In this document: positions 33,444 to 45,017 of the stretch, one piece after another
How the letters are laid out: each line of letters opens with the position of its first letter
How positions within the stretch are numbered: the first letter of the stretch is position 1
From: Brachionus koreanus
Taxonomy: Eukaryota; Rotifera; Eurotatoria; Ploima; Brachionidae
NCBI GenBank assembly: GCA_016987375.1
Contig: PJRA01000323.1
Location: 1,223,008 to 1,287,007, forward strand
Length of the DNA stretch: 64,000 bases
Direction: 5' to 3'
The notes under the pieces: model-generated
Seen by the model: the letters and a program-made list of their open reading frames with translations, nothing else
Databases searched by the model: none
Told to the model about the DNA's origin: nothing
Translations under genes and position numbers: made by a program

Positions 33444-35935
33444 CTATGTTTTTAGGTCGTTTAGACCTAATGTTTCATTCTGATCAAAATCTCTTTCGTA
33501 ATGATCAACTGTCATATTCAAATCTTGATCAGGAGCGTAAGCATTCTTTAAAAAAATTAAAATAAAAATTAAATAAATGAGAAAAATAATTTATGATAAA
33601 TCAAGATAAAAGATTTTTGTTGATTTTTTTCAAAAAAGTACCTAAACTGAAATACACAAAATTTAGCACCACCACGACCAGCAAATATTCATTAATGAGT
33701 TTTAGGCTGGCTCTGGACTGACTAGACAGCCCAGCAGGGAACACAAGAACTTGTCATAAAGCTATCAAGGACAATTTTTATTAAATTTTTCATAGAAAGT
33801 TTTTATTATATTCAATTGTTGAATATTTTTTTAACTAGTCAAACTTTTAAAATATCTTAAACTATTCAATTATTCAGTTTAGATTTATTCAACTTTTTAT
33901 CAATTCCAAGTTGTCAACATTTTTCCAATTTAGTTTATTGATAACGTCAAAATTCATTTATGTTTGTAAAAACAATATTCAAATTTATGCTCATCTATCA
34001 ATTTTTTATTTTCAAAACTTAAATATCTTCTTTCATTTAAACCTTGAAATATGAATTATAATTTGAAAAAAAAAGAAAAATTGAAAGATTGAATAATTGA
34101 TTTAATTTAAAAGTTAAATAGCTGATTATATCAAATTTTAATTGTAAAATATAAACAATTTTATTGTAAAATATAAACATTAATGCTTTCGAGCTACAGA
34201 TTCTCCGCAGCTAAGGAGAGAGACATAACTTCTTTATTAAACCGTACAGCGGGATATTGGGAAACACTGGATGCGGTCAGTAAGGACATCACTAATCCGA
34301 ACTTTAAAAAAAAAGGATTGAAATATAACGGAGATTGATTTTTTTACAAGAACTCTTTGTTGAAACTAGTAAAATTTTAAAATTGTTCTAGCATCTAAAA
34401 ATAAATTATCTTAAAATACTACTTGAAGAATTGAGTTTTAAAATACGTCCCATAGCATTTATTCTTCTATTAATCCTAAATTTTATTCATCATCTCTTGA
34501 CTATTTCCTAAAAATTATTCTCCTTTCAGATAACTAACCATTATGTATTTTTTCAAAATATTTTTAGAAATAATATTTTCAAAAAATCTTAGAATTCTAT
34601 TTTTTTAAAAAAATATTATGGTTTTTCTTTAAAAAAATTTCAAAATTTTAAAAAATTCAACTTATTTAGCATTCGATCAGAAAAAAAGAAAAAAAAGTTT
34701 TTTTTCTCAAAGCCACTATCAAGTGGCTGAAATCAGACTTGTGCAAAAGTCAAAAAAAAAAGTCTTTTTAAAGTCTTTTGACTTGACCTTAAATTTTTTT
34801 TTTCAAAAAAAAGTCAGTATTGATTACATTTTTATTTAAGTTAAAATTTTAATTTAAAAATTAAATGTCAAAATTAATAAGATTAAATTATTCGATAAAA
34901 TTAAAGAATTCTTTTTTCTATATTAAAGTTGTATCTTGTGGAAAACTCAGAAAAAAAGTCATTTTAAAGTCTTTTAAAAATCAAGTCAAAAGAAATTTTT
35001 TTTAAAAAACATTTTCAAGTCAAGTTATTTGACTTGACTTTGACTTTATGACTTTTGAACAACTATTTCAGCCTGAAAGAAAGGACTAAGTCTTCATTCT
35101 AACCGGCCAAGTTAGGCTAAGCCATACCTTTTTCTAAAATAAATTAAAAAAATTTCAGCTCTTTATGCTAGCTTTTCGCTGATGATTCTAATGTGATAAG
35201 AACTATTTGAAACGTGAGAATTGAATTGAGAAACAAAATAAATTACTTACATAACAAGTGAAGTATGGTTCATCTATACTACAACTAGCCTTAATAAGTG
35301 TTTACTGAGTTTTAATGACAAATTATTCAGATTGTTTAAAAAATTTCAAGTAAAAAAAAAAAATTTTGATTTTTTACTTGCAAATATGATTTACCACTGA
35401 CATCATCTAAGATCACGGTTACATTTAGCATGCTTCCATTTTGAATCATTTGCAATTTATTTAAAAAATCATTCATTAAAACTGCTTTATTCTTGGTATC
35501 TTCATCACCATTTAGGTTAAAAGGACATGTTGTTCTAAGCTGATCAATGGCGTCTCTCAAAATTCCCTCTAAAGTAGTAAACTTACCACCTAGAGAACCA
35601 GAATTCATGTAAAATTCAATTTCCGGAATTTCAAGAGTTGCGCTTTCGGAAATAATTATTTCTCTATTTAAGTCAGCTGAGCTGTTTATTTTTAAGATGT
35701 ACCGAACTCCTTTTTCAGAAATGCCGCCACCATATTTGACAGAATTAGACTTTAATCCACAAGATTCGCACACACTGCATGTAATAACAATTTTTTTGAA
35801 AAAAGGAATCTCGATCATATTCATCGATGTGTTAGTTTGTTTTAAACAATTCGGACAGTGATTGTAAAATTCAGCTAAATTATTCACCAAATCATTTTGA
35901 TTTTTATCCTTGATCCCAAATGTATCCTTTTCCAT
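33444..35935 (-). CDS. ZPR1: ZPR1 zinc-finger protein, C-terminal half
   Basis: Two exons, 35378-35935 and 33444-33545, joined across a 1832-bp intron (CAA|GTAAAA ... AAAG|AAT, phase 0), give 219 residues. ZPR1 binds eEF1A and SMN and helps eEF1A folding and nuclear-body assembly. Canonical animal ZPR1 has two tandem zinc-finger/beta modules; here I see only the second. Evidence: CPNC and CESCG Zn ligands, [61 protein letters not shown] and [14 protein letters not shown] at the end, which matches the family terminus. The first module is not visible upstream to 38 kb. It may lie in the 335-N gap, elsewhere, or be lost. An acceptor-like AAAG at about 35948 suggests the displayed Met may not be the true start. 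The large intron holds a hAT-like MITE. Confidence 0.85.
34734..35065. mobile_element. hAT-like MITE copy in the ZPR1 intron
   Basis: Left end CAGACTTGTGCAAAAGTC, right end GACTTTTGAACAACT, with repeated AAGTC/GACTTGACTT core. It matches 288-459 plus an extra internal segment (34840-34960) that is shared with the truncated copy at 36901. Flanks GGCTGAAAT / ATTTCAGCC are themselves complementary, extending the hairpin. Confidence 0.65.
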
Positions 35936-36384
35936 TTTAATTTCTTTATTTTCAAAAAGTTTTTTTATTGAATTTTCAAATTTTATTTCTTAAATAAAAA
36001 AATTAAAATAAAATGAGTTTGCTACCTTGATTATTTAAGTTTTTGGTTATGAAATTTAAAATATGTGATTTTATTTAATAGCATTCTTAGACTATCTTGT
36101 TTTTTATTTATATAAATTTAAAATTGGCTTCATGCATGTTTAAACATGTAGTTTTAAAAATGATTAAAAATTATTACTATAAGTAATAAGCAATTTAAAA
36201 TTCAAAAAATAATTCCATATTTTTCTCAAATTATGTTCGATTAAGAAAACAGGTTAAAAATCTATGAAACTTTTCTTGAATTTTTTCCATGTATTTTAAA
36301 AAGTTTTAGTTTCTAATCGAAATTTATATAAGTACTACATATATAAGTATTGTAGGGTATCTACAAAATACAGACAATAATACT

Positions 36385-36700
36385 TTATAGCCATCTTTCT
36401 GCGAATTGTTCGATTCCTCTTTTGTATAATTCATGGCTTTTGGAGTCAAAAAACCCATTTCACTCTTTTGCATTTATATCACAAACCTATAGAATCAGTA
36501 CAAACTTTATTACCTATTGGAAATTACACCAAACACACAACGTCACCTCTTTATCAAATGGTCCTAATTTAACCACTGACTGAGTTGATTGAAATGAGTG
36601 CAACCATTAAATTCTGTTATCATAATTTCAAAAATAGATCCACTTCTTATCTAAAGTAATGAGCCGTTTAATGAAACTTTCATTTAGAGGATATTTTTAA
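36385..36700 (-). pseudogene. mariner transposase relic (catalytic middle to C-terminus)
   Basis: Minus strand with frame slips: FIKRLITLDKKWIYF (family T-G-D-E-K-W-V-x-Y), VVKLGPFDKEVTLCVWCNFQ (family K-V-M-L-x-V-W-W-D) and GFFDSKSHELYKRGIEQF followed by AERW (family F-x-S-K-x-x-x-F-Y-x-x-G-I-x-x-L-x-x-R-W). The D of the GDEKW motif and many frames are lost, so it is a dead mariner. Confidence 0.7.
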
Positions 36701-36900
36701 GTAGCTAGATCATTGCTACAAATTCGATAGATCATTTTCCTTTTGTTGAATCATTACAGCTTTAATCAAAGAAAATCCCATGAAAACGTTGAAAAAACAG
36801 TCAACAAACAATGTCAATTTAATGAAATGCTGAGGATTTTGGGAGAAGATAAGATCAAATTTTCAAGAATTTAATCCAAGTAAAATTGATTAATTTAAAA

Positions 36901-36978
36901 ATTAAATGTCAAAATTAATTAGATTAAAGTTTTATCTTGTGGAAAACTCAAAAAAAAAAAGCGTCTCAATACTTAATA
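36901..36978. mobile_element. hAT-like MITE fragment cut by a gap
   Basis: ATTAAATGTCAAAATTAAT...TCTTGTGGAAAACTCA matches the inner segment of the 34734-35065 copy and then runs into N. The repeat itself may have caused the assembly break. Confidence 0.6.
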
Positions 36979-37313
36979 NNNNNNNNNNNNNNNNNNNNNN
37001 NNNNNNNNNNNNNNNNNNNNNNNNNNNNNNNNNNNNNNNNNNNNNNNNNNNNNNNNNNNNNNNNNNNNNNNNNNNNNNNNNNNNNNNNNNNNNNNNNNNN
37101 NNNNNNNNNNNNNNNNNNNNNNNNNNNNNNNNNNNNNNNNNNNNNNNNNNNNNNNNNNNNNNNNNNNNNNNNNNNNNNNNNNNNNNNNNNNNNNNNNNNN
37201 NNNNNNNNNNNNNNNNNNNNNNNNNNNNNNNNNNNNNNNNNNNNNNNNNNNNNNNNNNNNNNNNNNNNNNNNNNNNNNNNNNNNNNNNNNNNNNNNNNNN
37301 NNNNNNNNNNNNN
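36979..37313. other. Assembly gap (335 N)
   Basis: Run of N adjoining repeat sequence. Confidence 1.
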
Positions 37314-37385
37314 AGTTCAAAAACAGATTGGACAATGTCGGTAGAAACAAAAATAACGAAAAGTCTACTATAGCGGGATTACGTT

Positions 37386-37450
37386 AGTCTTCCTGCTTTG
37401 TCAGTTTAGTTAAACTAAACTTGACCGTAGAATATTAACTATTATTATTG
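37386..37450 (+). repeat. Dispersed repeat copy (partner of 18986)
   Basis: CCTGCTTTGTCAGTTTAG...GACCGTAGAATATTAAC, a close match to 18986-19050. Confidence 0.6.
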
Positions 37451-38042
37451 TTCACATAAGATCTTTATGTAATCAATTTTGGATCTATGCTAGATCTAAA
37501 ATGAGATATTTATGATAATGAGACCTAAGAATGATTCAAGAATAGTACAACAGCAAAAATAAAGATGCAAAATGAAGTTTTAATGTTTTATTCCGATTTT
37601 GTAAAAAATAAATGAATATATTTATTCAAAACAATTTGATTTGAATTTATCAAAAGTTATTTTGAAAAAATTTTAGTTCTGATAATGCATTAAAAAGTAT
37701 ATTTTTATTCTTCTCTGAAAATTAATTCTTAAATCGTCAAATAAAAGTGAAAAAGTGTTAAATTTTATATCAGCTTTTCTTTGATAAACTTTATTTGGTC
37801 AAAAAAAATTTTATTTATTCAAAATTTTCGTGTTTAATTAATTAAATTATACAATTATAAAAAAAAAAACAATACCGTCTTAAATTTTAATTCTTTAGCG
37901 AAATGAAAATTTAAATTAAATAATCAAATAGCCTTTTAGTACTAAAAATTATTTTTTTTATTAGTTGAGCTTAGATTCTAGTTTTTTAAAGCTCACTCAA
38001 TTCAGAATAAAACTTTTATAAAAATAATTTATATATAAAAAT
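37451..38042. other. 3' flank of FBXL5, no gene seen
   Basis: AT-rich; no feature recognised. Confidence 0.4.
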
Positions 38043-41000
38043 TTAGCAACCGTATTGTCGGCTAATTGATCTGCAACAATATTTTTTATTGCATTCCAAA
38101 TTTTCGCATCCGTTTGCACTGTCTCTGAGAGGACCGTCAGTAATGTTATCACAATAGTACAAATTTTCTCCTTTAAGAAAATCACTAAATTCCAAAAATA
38201 AGTTCATACCAAATGACGTTAGATTAACACATCCCGACAAGTTTAGATATTCTAAGTTATTTAGTTCGTATTTCGAGGCTAAATAGCTTTATTGAATAGA
38301 AATTTAAATTTAAAATTTTTAAGTTATTTATTTCATTGAAGTCTAACCTTAGTCCATAATCAGAGATTGACCAGCATCCAGAGAGATTTATTGAGACCAA
38401 GGATGGATTGTTCCTGCTTTCTTTGCTTATGATACACTTCTTACAGGTATTGAATTCACCAGATTCTATTTCACTTATTTCCATTTTTTCAATAGAGTCA
38501 CATTTAAATCTAGAATTTACTGTACAATCGTTTTTTTCGTTTGACAAAAGTAAAAATTTAAAAGCGTTGTCTGTCAAGTTTTCGCATCCTTCAGCATTTA
38601 AGTTTCTAAGTTTGTCCAAACGAACTCTTTAAGTTAACAAAAAAATTAGTTCAACTCTTCGATTTTTAAATAAATAAAAAAATTTTAAAAAAATCATCAT
38701 AATTAATTGCTTTGAATTTAGAAAAAAAAAATTAATTTTAAAACAAAAAATAAATCTCTTTAATGTTTCAAGGAAATTATTTCTTATTCAATGCATAAAT
38801 TGTTTAGTTTTACCAACAACAACAAGAGACAGACCACTTACAATTGAAGTCCAAAAGAAAATTTAGTTAATAACAGTGTAGCAAGCTAGTGTTAACTGAC
38901 ATATTTGCCAAATTTATGGAACTGAAATGTCCTTTTCACCATTTGAGAACAGATTGCTTCTAATTATTATGTATGTAGTAAGCTTTCAATTTTAACATGT
39001 AATGCTAAGCATGAAAATATGCTTCTTCATTAAATTTTAATCATAAAATAATAATACAAGAAAATGTATCTCAGAAAATTTTTGAGTTGGGGATCAAGCA
39101 TGAATTTGAAAGATACCGATGACAATAAAAACAAAAATAGTTGTATTTTCCACTCTATTCTCAATTTTCGAAGTTAAAATCAAACCGAATTTTGCAAAGA
39201 CCACTGATTAGATAAAGAAAAATCATTTTTTAATTTTTAATGATGTTAAAATGTATAATTAGTAAAGGAAGCAAAATTTTCTAGGATCTGTTTTTTTTTT
39301 ATGTTATAGTCATTAAGTAAAGAAAAAAATTTTAAAAATAAATAAGGAATTATCGATGTTCCTTTGGCTTTGTGATATCTTCGGCAAAAAGAAAATAATT
39401 TTACATTTTTACATTTTCATATTTTTAGATTTTTGTGCAATTTTTCAGAAAATTAAAAAAACTCTTTCAAATTATTTGGTAAACAAAAATAAAATCAAAA
39501 AATTAAATAAAATTAAAATTAAAATATTGCATTTTGCCATATCTTCAGATCTCATTAGTAAATAAAACCAGTAATTAAAAAAATATAGAATTTTGAATCG
39601 CTGTATCTTTTGAGCGGAAGATCAGATTTTTAAAATTCTAACAGATAATAATTTTTTTATCATTTTGTTTCAATTTTTTAATGTAAGAAATTCGAGATTC
39701 TACAACTTTTAAGTTCATATTCAAAAAATTTAACTAATTTTTATCATGAGCTATTGTTCCTTCAGATTAGAATAAAAATTTAAATAATTAAACAAAAATA
39801 TATACAAAAATAAAAAAGATTAAATTTAAATATAGATATATTGTAGAAGAGAGTTACGGGATTAATATTTCTAAATATTTGATGGCTCGGGAAAAAAGAA
39901 GAAATAAAAAGATATGGATTCAAAACCCTCTGAGCGTGGAAAAATCTTCAAAATATCTCGGCAATACGGGGCATCATGTTTAAACCCCTTTCATCAAAAA
40001 GGGGGAACCGGTTTCGACTAGGTAAAATTTGCAGTTTAGATGATCAACTCGATGCAGTAGCCTCTGTGTCAGATCGGAGCTGTTGCTCAAAAAGGTACTT
40101 GAAAAGGAGAGGAGCGCCTCACCATTATCCACTAGGATAGAATAGGGTAAAAAAAAAACAAAAAAAAAATTAATCAGTGAAGTTGGGTATTAGAGATATC
40201 ATGATTCAAAACTGACTCTACATTAGACAAAAAAATTTAGCATTTTTTTAACAGTTATCTTAATCGTCATTCATATATATATATATATATAAAAACTATC
40301 ATATGATTAGTTGAATAAAATCTAAAGTCCAAGTCATGACTTCAACGTCTAGAATTCTTAATTGATTTTTATTTCAATTGACAATCACACTGATACTTGA
40401 AAAAAATAGGAAGCTCAGTCAAAATACACTAGCTAGTCTTTACAAGCCATTTATTGGCTCAATTCTAATTCTAGATTATAATTTCCCATGTCTTAACTCA
40501 TTCTCTGAACAAGATTTACAAAAGTTACTAGAAATTCAAAATAATGCTTTAAGATTTATTATAAAATTTCCTCACAAAACCTTCTCTGAATCATTATGAA
40601 GCAGAAAATTAACTAAATATTAAAAAATTGACGATATCTTCGAAAATTATCTTCGTAATCGTCTAGATTATTCTTTTATTTTCTAACTAAACAATTCTGT
40701 AATTAGTACTTTTGTTTCTCATTTATTAAATGAACAAAACTTAGTGTTGGGTACCAACAATGGTGGCTATAGGACCGTCAAAACTTGGTGTTGGCCGTTT
40801 TGATGGCCGCGAGGAAAAAAAATTTTTTTCCAAATTCTTTTATCTATCAAATTTTTATGTTAGAAAATTTTTCAAATTTTATCTTTGTACACGGGCATCA
40901 AAACGCCTAAAACCAATTTTCGACGGTCTTATGGCCACCATTAACGGTACCCAACATCACATCAATTTTGAATGTTATAAAACTATTTAATTTTTTATTT

Positions 41001-42840
41001 TTTTTTAACTGAAGGAGCTTATGCTCGAAAATAAAAATAAAAAATAATTAACATGAAACAAAACTTTTTTTTTTTAGAATTTAAAAAATCTCTAGCTATG
41101 TTAACCGAGATATATCTTCTAGCCGGTCGATCAATCCTAATCTATCAGTAATGGCATATTTAGTGTTTCAGAGGCATTTAAAAGAGAAGACTAGAGATGA
41201 CCTGGATGAGAAAAGTTGAAAGAGAACTGAAGAAGATCAGATTCATATGGATAAAAGGGGAAATTGTTGCCAAGGACTGGGTAAAAAAGAAACAATTTGT
41301 GAATGCCTTTTGTTCCACGAAGAAGAGAAGAAGTTAGAAAAAGAGCATTCCGAATTTCAATAATCTTCTTTTCTTGTGTTTATTTTCATAACATGTAATG
41401 AAATCTAGTTCAACTTTGAGCATTTTTAAAAGCACAATCATTCGTCCTAGCACGTATGTAAAGCCAGAGAAGTATTTTAAATTTGAAGACATGTGTTTTC
41501 ATTTTAAAATTAAGAATCAAAATAGAGAATAATCAAAATAAGAATTCGACTTGTTTGTTTTGTCAATGAAAAGTGGTAAATTTTTATCAAAAATATTAAT
41601 CTAAAAAAATGAGTAATCTACCCTCGGAAAGAATTGTCTCCAATAGAATTATAACCAATATTCAACTCAATCAAATTTGGACATAATTGAAGAATTCGAC
41701 GAGCCAAGTTATTGTTTAACGAACTGCAATTGCTCAAATTTAATTTTTGAACATAAACACCAATTTTTGGCAATAAATGTCGTATCCAATATTGCAATGT
41801 TTTTACATCATTTAAATCCTTTGTAAAAGATTTTTTCAAAAAAAATTTAATCTTCAATTTTTCATATTAAATTTTTACAATTTGAGTTGAACTATCAAAA
41901 TCATCTTCATCACTTTCATCAATAAAATCCATTTCTTTAAACTGGGCATTTTCATTTCCTTTCAGATAGGATTTGTTTTCTTATTTTAAGTTTAAAATAA
42001 AAATTTCTAAAAAAATTTTCTTGAAATATTTATTTACTTGATTTCCATTTATTAAAATCCAAATAGCTCCAATTGCTGGGATCGTAAATTAACTCGTTCC
42101 ATTTTCGACAAACTTGAGCAGATTTAAGTTTGTCCCGGGTAGACAGAAGCGAGAAAATTTTCATCAAAATTTCATCCGGTAGTTGACTAATATAATTTGG
42201 TTTTTGGTTTTCTGAAACAAAAGTTTTCATTTTGGGCTCGCATTTTCTTCTTTTGGCAATATTTTCACGCTTTCTTTGCTGCATGTGCAGCTTAATCACA
42301 ATATTTTTCATTTCATGAAGTTCTTCCTCAGTGAAATGCTCACAAAGCAGAGGCTGAAAGACATCTTCTTCCTCTTTCATGTGAGGTATGAATTTCTTAA
42401 AAAACGCACTAAGAGCTTTGCGCAACCGCACTCCAAAGCTTATTTTTTCACTTATTGATTTTGTTTTATTCAGGTACATGTAGCCAGCTTCGACCAAATT
42501 TATCAGTGGAGAAAATTCGTCGTCCTTGTGACAGTTGCACACTGCCGGATTGTAAATAGCCATTTTGGTCAACTTTTTCTTGAGTTTGATCATAATATGT
42601 TCATTTTCGATCTCTTCATGACTTTTGAACTCGTGAAATACTGTGCCCAGATTTGTCAGTAGAAGAATCAAAGCATCACTGTTGGCAAAGTCTGTGGTAT
42701 CAAGCTAAAATGTCTAAATTTAGCAAAAATTACTCTTTTCAGATAAGAAGATATACATTCTGATTGCAAAAAGTGACCAGCTGTTTCATCCGGCTATGTG
42801 GAATTTTGAATAGATTAAATTGTTCGGTCTTAATTGACAT
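38043..42840 (-). CDS. FBXL5: F-box/LRR protein 5, hemerythrin iron sensor of an SCF ubiquitin ligase
   Basis: Six exons, 42757-42840, 42038-42704, 41879-41958, 41622-41818, 38348-38626 and 38043-38286, give 516 residues (human 691). In animals FBXL5 targets iron-regulatory proteins (IRP2/IRP1) for ubiquitination when iron and oxygen are plentiful. The hemerythrin domain keeps the di-iron ligands at nearly human numbering: His15 (IPHSRMKQL), His57/Glu58/Glu61 (FKSHEEIENEH), His87, and His136/Glu140 (FIPHMKEEEDVFQP). The F-box (SQLPDEILMKIFSLL, about 200-245) recruits SKP1, and an acidic DESDEDD linker follows. LRRs include CPNLIELNIG and LEYLNLSGC. The last exon ends YYCDN...NGC...KYCCRS: Cys481, Cys496, Cys506 and Cys507, matching the four C-terminal cysteines that hold the human [2Fe-2S] cluster. 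Intron 4 (2995 bp) is filled with LINE and MITE insertions; other introns are 52-79 bp. The poorly conserved human central loop is largely absent, which explains the shorter length. Confidence 0.93.
39840..40140. other. Unassigned GC-richer island in FBXL5 intron 4
   Basis: About 300 bp clearly richer in G/C than its surroundings. One plus-strand frame stays open for roughly 70 codons (39930-40132) but matches no family I know, and ACCGGTTTCGACTAGG only loosely resembles a pol III B box. It may be a TE or RNA-gene relic. Confidence 0.3.
40276..40291. repeat. (AT)n microsatellite
   Basis: Short perfect AT repeat. Confidence 0.85.
40370..40740 (+). pseudogene. jockey/CR1-type LINE relic in FBXL5 intron 4
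   Basis: Reads LSQNTLASLYKPFIGSILIL, FPCLNSFSEQDLQKLLEIQN and NALRFIIKFP, typical of the region after the RT domain (L-x-x-x-Y-x-x-x-I-x-P-x-L-x-Y, L-x-x-I-Q-N-x-x-L-R). Stops follow from about 40600. Confidence 0.75.
40742..40960. mobile_element. MITE, TAGTGTTGGGTACC family
   Basis: TAGTGTTGGGTACCAACAAT at the left is inverted at the right as ATTAACGGTACCCAACATCA. Inverted repeats of about 50 bp (including GGTGGC and GACCGTC) flank an A/T core. Sister copies: 52249-52445 and a decayed one at about 43165-43325. Confidence 0.75.
41182..41337 (+). pseudogene. LINE ORF2 extreme C-terminal fragment in FBXL5 intron 4
   Basis: RRLEMTWMRKVERELKKI, then AKDWVKKKQFVNAFCSTKK and a stop: the usual last residues of LINE ORF2 (T-W-x-x-x-V-x-x-E, D-R-x-x-W-R-x-x-V-x-A-L-C). 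Only the 3' end is present, as expected from 5'-truncated insertion. Confidence 0.7.
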
Positions 42841-44380
42841 TTGATATTTAATGATCTAAATAGAAGATATTTGAACGCTAAATCATAAAATGAAAAATAT
42901 TATTATTTTATTTTAATTTTTTATCGAGAAACATGCATTGCAAAAAGCTAAATTAAAGAACATTCTCGTAGCTTTGATCATGAGTCAAATATATAGTTTT
43001 TAAGCTTAATATCATTAAAGGATTATCTTATTAAATTTTTAGCTAGTCAAATATAAGACTTGTTTATTCCTTTCAGACATTTTTTTTAATAAAATTAAAT
43101 TTTTTAACCTAATTTTTTTTTTCTGAAGGAAACATAATTTAATTTAAGTTTGAGAGCTTATGTCTATTGCTGGGTATTATCAATAGGGACCGCTTAATCA
43201 ACAAAAATTACTGTTCACCGTTTTGATATGTAAAAAATAAAATTTAAAAATATTTTTTTCCTCTTCGTTAAAACTGCTTGCGTCATTTTTGGTTACTTTT
43301 TGGTCGTCACTACTTATCACAATTTTAAATCAAAAATAAAAATTTTATTAGGAAATCTAGAAAAAGAAAAATTTTTCCTATTACAAGAAACTATGAATTT
43401 TTTTTTTAATTCAAACTAACAAATGACTATAAAATCAAAGATGGAAGAATACTGCCTTCAGCATAACAGATATTTTTTCTTATCAAGCAACATTTTTATT
43501 CTTCACAAGTGGCTAATTGAAAACTTTAAATTAATTTTTCTAGCAAGTGAGTCAATTTACTTTGGAGAATGAAAACGAGATAAAAAAAATTCATTTCTAT
43601 AATGATTTAGCTAAACAAAAAAAAGAAACTGGTACTAGTAGCGTTCGTTTCTGCATTCAAGATTTTAATAACTAAGATTTTAAAAGTTTTCAAATTAGGT
43701 TTTGGTTGACTTGTTTTCAAGTAACAATTTTAAGTTTATGTCATGACTTTTGTCTGTCTTTCGTCACAAACAAAATGAACAAAATATTAAAAAAAATCTT
43801 ATATATTTTTGTGAACTAGAAACCTCTTAATAAACTCTTTTTTTTTAATACTTTTTGCTTAAATTATTAAAACAATCCAGTTTATTTGATCAATTAATTT
43901 TGGTTGTTGTTTTGGATGTTTTTAAAGAAAAAATCAATTTAAAAATTCAATTTAAAAAAAATGCAAAAATATGAGAATGAGTCAAAAACATAGAAAATAC
44001 AAAAAAATGCTGAAAAATGAAAAAGAAGGAAGAAAAAAAAAAAAATTTAATTTACTTAATGAGAAAACAGTAAGACAAGTCAGAGAAAGAGTATGCAATT
44101 GAAATATAGATAAATTCAAAAAAATATAGATAAAAAATGGAATAATTGGTTGATGGTAACAATAGCATTATATGAGATCACATGAGAAAAGTTTCAATTA
44201 GGATGAATTAAAAATTTTGCATTTTTGTTTTAAATTTTTTTAATTTATTGATCAAAAAAAAATTAATTCTTAGCAAAATTGTTTCTCAATTTTACAGGAA
44301 ACCTTTCCCTATGCATTCTCATACAATTGCCTTTTAATATTGCCCCTTTCTCTTCTGATACCGGACTCTATTTAGCTTGA
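42841..44380. other. Intergenic with a decayed TAGTGTTGGG-family MITE
   Basis: Around 43165-43325, TGCTGGGTATTATCAATAGG...GACCGC and CACCGTTTTGATATG track the 40742 MITE with many changes. FBXL5 promoter presumably lies just above 42840. No gene seen. Confidence 0.4.
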
Positions 44381-45017
44381 TTAACAATAGGAAGCCATAA
44401 CTCGCCTTTCACCTTGTTTTGTTAGCCCCATCTTCAACAATCTTATTACACAATCAATAGCTCTCAAAGACAATTGTATTTTTGTGGCGCGTTTCTGAAC
44501 TGTTTCTAATGCATTCACATCCATCTTTTTACTTGGATTCCACACTTGCACTACAAAGTCTAGGTGAGGTCTTACCAAAGAGGTATATAATTTTACCCAT
44601 AAGTTCTTATCTCTACTAAGAAACGTTCGCTTAAGTACTTCTAGGATCTTATTTGCTTTTATACATGCCCTTTTTACTTGAGCAAACCACATAAAATCTA
44701 ATGATACCATCACTCCTAAATCTTTCTCGCAGCTAGTAATCTCTAGAATTACACTTCCACTCTCTTCATTGATATGAGTAATGCCTCTCATTCAATCTTC
44801 CAAAATGCATAACTTTATATGTTTTTTAGAACACAAACTAATGTCCCATCTGTATCCATTCACAAATCGCATCTAAATCTTTCTGTAACTTCATTTTTTA
44901 ATTAACTTGATTAACAATAGCTAAAATGTTTGGGTCATTAGCATACAACTTCATCTAATTTGAAACACAATCTTGAAGGTCATTAATGTAAAGAATAAAT
45001 AATACTGGACCAAGCTA
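44381..45017 (-). pseudogene. CR1/jockey-like LINE RT and post-RT relic
   Basis: Minus strand: LGPVLFILYINDL-type start at about 45010 (reads LVQYYLFFTLMTF/ILYINDLQDCVSN with slips), CEWIQMGH, YKVMHFGR, then a 136-codon open piece: CEKDLGVMVSLDFMW, ANKILEVLKRTFLSRDKNLW, VKLYTSLVRPHLDFVVQVWN, LETVQKRATKI and SLRAIDCVIRL. These are hallmark CR1-clade ORF2 blocks. Early stops and shifts make the copy inactive. Confidence 0.85.

Noticed and set aside
35251..35289. Possible small exon ([13 protein letters not shown]) after the ZPR1 long exon
   Set aside because: It splices in phase but was superseded when the genuine conserved last exon (NAYAPDQDL...LGLNDLKT) was found downstream.
35336..35377. 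Read-through end ([12 protein letters not shown]) of the ZPR1 frame
   Set aside because: This is intron sequence after CAA|GTAAAA; the true C-terminal exon with the family ending is at 33444-33545.
40760..40990. 76-codon plus-strand frame
   Set aside because: It is the translation of the TAGTGTTGGG MITE and its inverted repeats, not a gene.
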